From an uncultured Planctomycetaceae bacterium (GTDB taxonomy: Bacteria; Planctomycetota; Planctomycetia; Pirellulales; Pirellulaceae): a stretch of DNA of 11,176 nt. Of the stretch, positions 7,355 through 11,176 are shown in pieces. Positions within the stretch are counted from its first letter, which is position 1. Every line of letters starts with the position of its first letter. The DNA is taken from the NCBI GenBank assembly GCA_937967755.1, contig CALBTA010000313.1, forward strand, positions 1-11,176. The letters run 5' to 3'. The notes beneath the pieces were generated by a model. The model was not told the DNA's origin and did not search any database. It saw only the letters and a list, made by a program, of their open reading frames with translations. A program made the translations under genes and the position numbers.

Positions 7355-8461
7355 CTATCCGTTCTGTTCACAAAAATCCTGCATGAAGTCGCGCAGCGCT
7401 TCCACGCCCGCGACCGGCTGCGCGTTATAAATCGATGCGCGAATTCCGCCGACGCTGCGGTGGCCCTTCAAGTTGACCAGATTGCTCTCAGCCGCTTCGG
7501 CGAGGAACTTCGCCTGCAACGCATCATCAGGCAGGCGGAAGGTGACGTTCATCAGCGAACGCGAATCGGGCTGCGCGTGAGGGCGATAGAACCCGCCGGC
7601 GCTGTCGATCGCATCGTACAGCAGCCGGGCCTTGGCCTGGTTCTGCTCGTACATTGCGGCCAGGCCGCCGACTTCGTCTTGCAGCCACTTGGCGACGAGG
7701 TCGAAGACATAAATCGCAAACGTCGGCGGCGTGTTCCACATCGAACCGCCGTCGGCATGGTTCTTGTAATTCAAATATCCCGGCAGATCAGCATCGCCGC
7801 GCTCCAGCAATTCCTTCTGGATGACAACGATGGTCAGCCCGGCGGGGCCAAGGTTCTTTTGAGCGCAGGCGTAGATCAGCCCGTACTTCGTTACATCGAC
7901 AGGCCGGTGCAGAAAATCGCTGGAGCAATCGGCGACCAAGGGGGCGTCGCCAAATTCGGGGTCGCTGGGAAACTGCACTCCCTCAATCGTTTCGTTCGAC
8001 GTGATATGCACGTAGGCGGCGTCGCTGCCGCTGACCGGAATGGGCGAGGGGATGCGGTCGTAGCCGGTTTCCGCCCCGTCCCAAACAACTTCGACGTCAC
8101 CCTCTTTCTTCGCCTCGGCGGCCGCCTTCTTTCCCCACGAACCGGTCAGCACGTAGACAGCCGGGCGGGAAGATCCGCGCAACAGATTGGCCGGCACCAT
8201 CGAAAACTGCAACCGCGAACCGCCTTGCAGAAAAAGAACATCGTAGTCGTCCGGCAATTCGAGCAATGCGGAAAGCCGGGCCTTGGCCGATTCGATGATC
8301 TCAGTGAAGTGAGATCCGCGGTGGCTAATCTCCATCACCGACATGCCAATGCCGTCGCCGGCGGAATCGCGCAGCGAAAGCATTTCGGCCTGGGCCTGTT
8401 CCAAAACAGGCAGCGGCAACACCGCGGGGCCTGCGGAAAAATTAAACACGCGCTCAGTCAT
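7355..8461 (-). CDS. serC: Phosphoserine aminotransferase
   Basis: SerC is a pyridoxal-phosphate enzyme that transfers an amino group from glutamate to 3-phosphohydroxypyruvate, giving 3-phosphoserine; in many bacteria it also serves pyridoxine synthesis. The 368-residue length is typical. The start, RVFNFSAGPAVLPLPVLEQA, is the family N-terminus. FLQGGSRLQFSMVPANLL (77-94) is the phosphate/cofactor loop, and K202 in AQKNLGPAG is the lysine that binds the cofactor. WNTPPTFAIY and SLMNVTFRLPD are also conserved blocks, and the C-terminal GHRSVGGIRASIYNA is standard. It is the first gene of the serC-serA operon; the product of SerC is made from the product of SerA. No clear Shine-Dalgarno precedes the ATG. 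The gene looks intact, and no serB lies nearby. Confidence 0.97.
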   Translation of the reverse strand: MTERVFNFSAGPAVLPLPVLEQAQAEMLSLRDSAGDGIGMSVMEISHRGSHFTEIIESAKARLSALLELPDDYDVLFLQGGSRLQFSMVPANLLRGSSRPAVYVLTGSWGKKAAAEAKKEGDVEVVWDGAETGYDRIPSPIPVSGSDAAYVHITSNETIEGVQFPSDPEFGDAPLVADCSSDFLHRPVDVTKYGLIYACAQKNLGPAGLTIVVIQKELLERGDADLPGYLNYKNHADGGSMWNTPPTFAIYVFDLVAKWLQDEVGGLAAMYEQNQAKARLLYDAIDSAGGFYRPHAQPDSRSLMNVTFRLPDDALQAKFLAEAAESNLVNLKGHRSVGGIRASIYNAQPVAGVEALRDFMQDFCEQNG

Positions 8462-8510
8462 AGTAGTAGCATAGGAATGCGGCCAAGACGCAAAGGTTCG
8501 CTAGCCGGCG

Positions 8511-8539
8511 ATTCTATGCTTTCAACGCCAATGTTTGAA
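8511..8539 (-). promoter_or_regulatory. Possible serC-serA promoter
   Basis: On the minus strand TTCAAA (8534-8539) and TAGAAT (8511-8516) are separated by 17 bases. They match the sigma70 -35 and -10 consensus at four and five of six bases. The -10 box lies 50 bases before the serC ATG. It is the best pair seen in this leader but is not strong. Confidence 0.3.
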
Positions 8540-8553
8540 GGGCGTGAGTGCTT

Positions 8554-8580
8554 CGTAACGGGGGCATCTAGCCACCGTGG
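8554..8580 (+). repeat. REP-like unit, copy 1
   Basis: This copy begins CGTAACGGGGGC and ends TAGCCACCGTGG. It matches the reverse complement of copy 2 at 24 of 27 bases. Each unit of the family is an imperfect palindrome about the centre TTC/TAG, with arms like GGGGGCT and AGCCACC. Confidence 0.75.
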
Positions 8581-8600
8581 GGCGAAGAGCATCGCGATAT

Positions 8601-8627
8601 CTACGGTGGCTAGAAGCCCCCGCTACG
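8601..8627 (-). repeat. REP-like unit, copy 2 (inverted partner of copy 1)
   Basis: Read on the minus strand this copy runs CGTAGCGGGGGC, TTC, then TAGCCACCGTAG. With copy 1 and the 20-base spacer 8581-8600 it can form a hairpin of up to 27 paired positions. The hairpin lies between the TPR gene and serC, 35 bases past the TPR stop, where it could end TPR transcription or block its degradation. Confidence 0.75.
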
Positions 8628-8644
8628 TTGATGTTCAGACTGTC

Positions 8645-8660
8645 GCTAGAAGCCGCCGCG
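8645..8660 (-). repeat. Fragment of the REP-like unit
   Basis: GCTAGAAGCCGCCGCG resembles the GCTAGAAGCCCCCGC core of copies 2 and 3. It ends 1 base before the TPR gene's stop codon on the plus coordinate. It is short, so this is a tentative degenerate copy. Confidence 0.35.
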
Positions 8661-8661
8661 A

Positions 8662-9399
8662 TTAAAATCTTCGCGAACCGAACGGGTTAAACACCGTACG
8701 CGTGCCGACGGTGGAAGACGGCGTGATGGCAGGCGGCCCGCCGAGCGAGCGTTGCAGCGCGGCGATCCGTTCGGTCACCGCGGGCTGGTACGGGTTGATC
8801 TGCTGCGAGCGGTAGTAATTTTGCAACGCCTGCTGCGGGTTGCCCGTTTGCTCGCGCAGGCTGGCCAACGCCGACCAGGCCCGGGCGGCCGATGCGTTGT
8901 TCGCGTTCACAGCGACCGCTTGCTCCAGGTGGGCAATGGCCGAATCCTTGTCGCCAAACTCTTCGTACAAGCGGGCCAGTTCGATGTGCGAATCTATCAC
9001 CTGCGGGCTACGCGCGTTCCAACGCTGCATGAGCGTGAACGCCTTGTCGGGCCGTTCGGTATCGACCAACAGGCAAGCCAGACCGCGGTGGCACTGCGGG
9101 TGATCGGGCGAGATATCAAGTGCCTGATTGTAAAGCTGCTCGGCCTGGGCCAGCAGTTGCCCGTCGCCCGTGACCTTGCCCTTGTTGTGATAGCTGGACG
9201 CCAGGTTGTAATAGGTATCCGCGTTCGTCGGGTCGTGCGACAGCGCCTCTTGGAAATTTCCAATCGCCTCGTCGTAGCGGCCTTGCTGGTGCAACGCCAC
9301 ACCGCTTGTGTTCTTCATCGCCGCGGTGCGGCAACCGCTGGCGGCGGTCAACAACAGGCATCCCAGCATCAGCGAAGACATGGTCGAGCGCAGACCCAT
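8662..9399 (-). CDS. TPR-repeat lipoprotein
   Basis: The chosen ATG at 9399 gives 245 residues. It has a GGAG Shine-Dalgarno with a 7-base spacer, and it places a lipoprotein signal at the very start: MGLRSTMSSL, a hydrophobic core, then ASGC with the lipid-carrying Cys at 23. The frame stays open to 9513, but the added 38 residues have no such logic. After the anchor come about five tetratricopeptide repeats (roughly 31-58, 62-95, 96-129, 136-169, 170-203), seen for instance in GRYDEAIGNFQEALSHDPTN and SAIAHLEQAVAVNANN. The tail (220-245) is Pro/Ser/Arg-rich and probably disordered. TPRs mediate protein contacts, so a periplasmic scaffold role at a membrane is likely; the partner is unknown. 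It is transcribed alone, 302 bases from the next gene upstream, with CATCGAAA twice in its leader (9423-9430, 9438-9445). Confidence 0.88.
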   Translation of the reverse strand: MGLRSTMSSLMLGCLLLTAASGCRTAAMKNTSGVALHQQGRYDEAIGNFQEALSHDPTNADTYYNLASSYHNKGKVTGDGQLLAQAEQLYNQALDISPDHPQCHRGLACLLVDTERPDKAFTLMQRWNARSPQVIDSHIELARLYEEFGDKDSAIAHLEQAVAVNANNASAARAWSALASLREQTGNPQQALQNYYRSQQINPYQPAVTERIAALQRSLGGPPAITPSSTVGTRTVFNPFGSRRF

Positions 9400-9612
9400 C
9401 AGACGACTCCGTGTCCAAATAACATCGAAATGGAAAGCATCGAAACGCGCCGCGCGCCGAAAACTCAAGTTCCCTGTTCCGGCCAGCGGCAACCACGGCC
9501 GGCGCATTGGCAAACCGCGGAAAGAAAAGTTTTTGCGAAGAGGGTGGGAATCCTAGCGGCGAGCAGGGATCGTCACAAGGCCGAATTCGGACGGAGCTTT
9601 ACGATGAAATCT

Positions 9613-9632
9613 CAGAAGTCTGGCGACTTCTG
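9613..9632. repeat. Perfect 8-bp hairpin, first of a tandem pair
   Basis: CAGAAGTC-tggc-GACTTCTG is an exact inverted repeat with a 4-base loop. It lies past the stop of the minus-strand gene 9702-10088. With the next hairpin it is placed like a terminator or a REP element. Confidence 0.6.
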
Positions 9633-9637
9633 CTTCC

Positions 9638-9667
9638 GAAGTGCACGGACCGGGAGGTCCGTACTTC
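9638..9667. repeat. Hairpin ACGGACC/GGTCCGT, second of a tandem pair
   Basis: ACGGACC (9645-9651) pairs exactly with GGTCCGT (9656-9662) around a 4-base GGGA loop. The outer GAAGT (9638-9642) pairs with ACTTC (9663-9667), leaving a 2-base GC bulge. It is 35 bases past the stop of the RR-rich gene on the minus strand. No T-run follows on that strand. Confidence 0.6.
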
Positions 9668-9701
9668 CCCAACACCTTTGCGATGTCGATGCAATGCTGT
9701 C

Positions 9702-10088
9702 TTACAGGCTTTCCGCCAGCTCTTCTCCCTCTTCGGCGACTTCGACAGCCTGGTATGTCGGCTCGCTTGGGGTGGGGCCGAGTTGTTTGACGTAGCCCAT
9801 GTCGCGGATCACTTCGAGAATCTCGCTGCACGTGGGGAACATCCGGCCGCTGCGGCGCTTGTAGTCGTCCATCGCCTGCATGAACTCGATCTCGTCGTTC
9901 GTATAGTCGCGCTCGCAGGTCGTCGGATCGATCTGTCGGCGGCGTTGCACCTTTTGGCGGCGTTCGCCTTCGCGGCGTTCTTCGGCGACTTCCGATTTCT
10001 TCGTGCGGCGCTCTTCAGTGCTGCGGCGTTGTGATTTTGTGCGGCGATCCATCGCGACGTCTTTGTCCTGAGGGGACGATTTGGCCAC
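9702..10088 (-). CDS. Conserved planctomycete-type protein with RR-rich N-terminus, unknown function
   Basis: The start chosen is a GTG at 10088, because AAAGGAG lies 9 bases upstream and there is no better start; the ATG 12 codons inside (MDRRTKSQ) is the alternative. The product has 128 residues. Residues 13-51 are a basic, charged, probably helical region with repeated RR and ERR pairs ([16 protein letters not shown] and onward), without hydrophobic segments, so it is cytoplasmic. Residues 59-105 are a compact conserved-looking part: [20 protein letters not shown], then [20 protein letters not shown]. The end is acidic. I have seen similar [17 protein letters not shown] proteins in planctomycetes, without a function; this is memory of the pattern, not a search. 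The basic region suggests nucleic-acid or ribosome contact, an inference only. The frame is open further to 10322, but that part lacks coding character. Confidence 0.7.
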   Translation of the reverse strand: MAKSSPQDKDVAMDRRTKSQRRSTEERRTKKSEVAEERREGERRQKVQRRRQIDPTTCERDYTNDEIEFMQAMDDYKRRSGRMFPTCSEILEVIRDMGYVKQLGPTPSEPTYQAVEVAEEGEELAESL

Positions 10089-10314
10089 GGAACGACTCTC
10101 CTTTGCGGAAGTTTGAAAACGAACGGGGATGGCAAGGCGCACACTCACCAACGTGCTAGTATCTTCGGGAATGCCGCGAGGAAAGATTGACCGGCTGGGA
10201 AAAGGTTCCGGATGCGCGGAAGATTTCGGAACGTACGGGCTGTTCCACCAGGGCAGAACTAACGCCAGCATCGCAACCGTCACAACCCAACCCGCACCAT
10301 CGTAGCGGGGGCTT
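10089..10314. other. Intergenic leader of the RR-rich gene
   Basis: This 226-base stretch contains the GTG gene's Shine-Dalgarno at its left edge and repeat copy 3 at its right edge. No convincing promoter pair was seen on either strand. Confidence 0.4.
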
Positions 10315-10327
10315 CTAGCCACCGCCG
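10301..10327 (+). repeat. REP-like unit, copy 3, overlapping the DUF1559 stop
   Basis: This copy runs CGTAGCGGGGGCTTC then TAGCCACCGCCG. Its core GCGGGGGCT and AGCCACCGC pair around TCT with one G-A mismatch. Its TAG complement, CTA at 10315-10317, is the stop codon of the DUF1559 reading frame, and the first bases encode the last residues GGG of that protein. Confidence 0.75.
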
Positions 10328-10905
10328 CTTCTCTTGACCGTCAGCAATTCCGTCAATTTTTCGCCCGTAATTTCCTCTTCGGAAAGAGGGCTAACATGCG
10401 TATCCGCGTAGCCAACGTAAATTAGCGATCCACTATGCCGGCTTCCCAGTCCCGGCCTATCCTCACCTTCGGCGGCAGCAATAGCATCTTCGAAAGACAA
10501 GTCGCGGGGTTCCATCCAATGAATCCCTGAATCGACGACTTCCACAATCGACACGATGTTTGCATGCTCGGAAAAGTCTTCCCCTGCACCCGACTCCGCT
10601 CCAGGCCAAAGCGTGCGTTCTCCGACCACGGCGACATAGCTTGTGATGCTGGGTTGAAGCGAGTCATCCGATGGGCAGAAGAAGGGATGATGGGTGAGTT
10701 GGTCGGCTAACTTTCGGTTGTTCGGGCCGTTCCAAGGTTCGTCAAAATCGTATTGATCGTACAGCGCTTGCTCGTCGTCGAGGTATGGCAAAATAAGCAC
10801 GCGCCAACTATGCATCGGCTTGCCGTCTTCGTCGGCGATGTAGGCCGGCGGCATCTCTCCGTGATCGCTGTGATAGTTGGCAACTGCCAAACCAAGCTGT
10901 CGCAT
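10315..10905 (-). CDS. DUF1559 body, 3' part of a gene split by in-frame TGA
   Basis: The product has 196 residues from the ATG at 10905 and begins [20 protein letters not shown], the segment normally preceded in DUF1559 proteins by a membrane helix and AAREAARR. Here that segment is encoded upstream in the same frame but is cut off by a TGA at 10921-10923 (see 10921-11046). The rest is a full DUF1559 body: [38 protein letters not shown], and the end [12 protein letters not shown]. These blocks resemble the pilin-like proteins numerous in planctomycetes, of unknown exact role. No Shine-Dalgarno precedes the ATG, so expression needs readthrough or reinitiation, or the TGA is an error. The frame is otherwise clean. 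The stop codon lies within REP-like copy 3. Confidence 0.8.
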   Translation of the reverse strand: MRQLGLAVANYHSDHGEMPPAYIADEDGKPMHSWRVLILPYLDDEQALYDQYDFDEPWNGPNNRKLADQLTHHPFFCPSDDSLQPSITSYVAVVGERTLWPGAESGAGEDFSEHANIVSIVEVVDSGIHWMEPRDLSFEDAIAAAEGEDRPGLGSRHSGSLIYVGYADTHVSPLSEEEITGEKLTELLTVKRSGGG

Positions 10906-10920
10906 CCGCGACCCGCAACT

Positions 10921-11046
10921 TCACCTGTTCGCAGCTTCCCGCGCGGCGTACACTGCGGGCGAGAGCAGCGCGTAGAGCGCGGTCAGTGATAGGCCGCAGA
11001 TTGCTCCGACGATTGACAGACTGATTAGGATCGTTCGCACCTTCAT
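10921..11046 (-). CDS. N-terminal membrane-anchor part of the DUF1559 gene, ended by TGA
   Basis: ATG at 11046 has GAAGGGG (11055-11061) 8 bases upstream, so this is the natural start. The 41 residues begin MKVRTILISLSIVGAICG, a basic start and one hydrophobic helix, and end SPAVYAAREAANR before TGA. The AAREAANR motif is the usual junction between helix and body in DUF1559 proteins. The TGA is followed, in frame, by S-C-G-S-R and then MRQLGL, which aligns codon for codon with typical AAREAARRMQC-type sequence. The helix lacks the GFTLVE prepilin cleavage motif of most family members, so this version would be a simple membrane anchor. Either one protein is interrupted, or two peptides are made. 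Confidence 0.65.
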   Translation of the reverse strand: MKVRTILISLSIVGAICGLSLTALYALLSPAVYAAREAANR

Positions 11047-11088
11047 CGTGAATTCCCCTTCGTCAAACTCTCGCCACCTCTTCCACTG

Positions 11089-11112
11089 ACGGTGGCGGGA
11101 AGCCCCCGTTAC
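11089..11112 (-). repeat. REP-like unit, copy 4
   Basis: This copy reads ACGGTGGCGGGAAGCCCCCG then TTAC on the plus strand and matches the copy 2 orientation with three changes in 24 bases. It lies 6 bases past the stop of the partial gene at the right edge. Confidence 0.65.
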
Positions 11113-11118
11113 AAAAGT

Positions 11119-11176
11119 CTACCGGTTTCCGCTGCTGCGGTTGCGGTTACGGTTGCGGTTGTTGGAGTTTCGCTGT
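11119..11176 (-). CDS. C-terminal end of a gene with an Asn-Arg repeat tail (partial)
   Basis: On the minus strand a frame enters at the right edge and ends at TAG (11119-11121). Its last residues are QRNSNNRNRNRNRSSGNR. Alternating Asn-Arg with Ser is typical of low-complexity, disordered basic tails, often on RNA-binding or surface proteins; neither can be chosen here. The coding reading is supported by a pure NR alternation, by the clean stop, and by its place before a REP-like unit, but only 18 codons are visible. A tandem repeat alone would also give this pattern. Confidence 0.45.
   Translation of the reverse strand, partial: QRNSNNRNRNRNRSSGNR
11137..11160. repeat. Hexanucleotide tandem repeat GCGGTT, four units
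   Basis: Four units of GCGGTT (the third begins with A) fill 11137-11160. On the minus strand they read AACCGC/AACCGT, giving (Asn-Arg)4 in the partial gene. The unit is a codon pair, so changes in copy number would keep the frame. Confidence 0.7.

Larger units (their letters stand above)
9400..9701. other. 302-base intergenic region with tandem hairpins
   Basis: This gap separates the TPR lipoprotein start from the RR-rich protein stop. It holds the TPR ribosome site and two CATCGAAA direct repeats 15 bases apart near the TPR start, a CCGAATTCGG palindrome (9581-9590), and two hairpins at 9613-9667. No coding sequence was found on either strand with a credible start. Confidence 0.6.

Noticed and set aside
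5887..8665. Long open frames on the plus strand opposite serA and serC (499 and 607 codons)
   Set aside because: They overlap genes with exact catalytic motifs on the other strand. Strong G/C at the third position makes antisense frames open by chance, and the products are low-complexity and match no family.
9400..9513. Earlier start for the TPR lipoprotein, adding 38 residues
   Set aside because: It would bury the lipoprotein signal inside the protein, while the ATG at 9399 has a good ribosome site and puts the lipobox at the N-terminus.
8752..9795. 347-codon plus-strand frame opposite the TPR gene
   Set aside because: It is an antisense shadow of the TPR repeats and has no start signal.
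10089..10322. N-terminal extension of the RR-rich gene with a hydrophobic stretch ([15 protein letters not shown])
   Set aside because: A Shine-Dalgarno at proper spacing marks the GTG at 10088. The extension runs into repeat copy 3 and lacks coding character.
10899..10923. Selenocysteine insertion at the DUF1559 TGA: a small stem GTCGC-ggat-GCGAC follows it
   Set aside because: The loop begins only 13 bases after the TGA, shorter than usual for bacterial SECIS elements. The family has no Cys or catalytic residue at this position, and the 5-bp stem is weak.
1..11176. tRNA, rRNA, CRISPR array, prophage or intact insertion sequence
   Set aside because: No cloverleaf, array of repeats with spacers, or transposase was seen on either strand.

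Overview
The window reads as chromosomal DNA of a GC-rich member of the Planctomycetota, most like the Pirellulales group. The evidence is the protein content: a multi-domain PSD-type protein (DUF1587/1595/1592/1588/1585) followed by a DUF1552 protein, a secreted arylsulfatase, a DUF1559 protein, and a basic RR-rich protein of a type common in planctomycetes. No tRNA, rRNA, CRISPR array or intact insertion sequence was seen. The taxonomic call is inference from gene families, not from a marker gene.

Layout, left to right. Bases 1-3406 hold a plus-strand pair, the DUF1592-type protein (5' end cut by the window edge) and the DUF1552 protein, joined by an ATGA overlap. Bases 3407-4126 are a long intergenic region with a near-consensus sigma70-type promoter, an inverted repeat over its -10 box, a strong Shine-Dalgarno and an unrecognised 80-codon ORF. 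A secreted sulfatase (4127-5599, plus) follows and converges on a minus-strand serine-biosynthesis operon, serC (7355-8461) then serA (5713-7347). Further right, all on the minus strand, are a TPR lipoprotein (8662-9399), an RR-rich 128-residue protein of unknown function (9702-10088), a DUF1559 gene split by an in-frame TGA (10315-11046), and the C-terminal tail of a further gene ending in Asn-Arg repeats (11119 to the right edge).

The genes do not form one pathway. SerC and SerA carry out two of the three steps from 3-phosphoglycerate to serine; the phosphatase SerB is not here. The PSD/DUF1552 pair and the sulfatase are exported proteins of the planctomycete type, the sulfatase probably acting on sulfated polysaccharide. 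The TPR and DUF1559 proteins look membrane-anchored.

The most notable non-coding content is a dispersed family of about 24-27 bp imperfect palindromes (four copies and one fragment between 8554 and 11112) that looks like a REP/BIME system. All copies lie at or just past the 3' ends of minus-strand genes. One pair forms a large hairpin and one copy supplies the stop codon of the DUF1559 gene. Two different tandem hairpins occur at 9613-9667. The DUF1559 gene aligns with the family through its TGA without any frame shift, so it is a fresh nonsense mutation, a readthrough or reinitiation case, or a sequence error.
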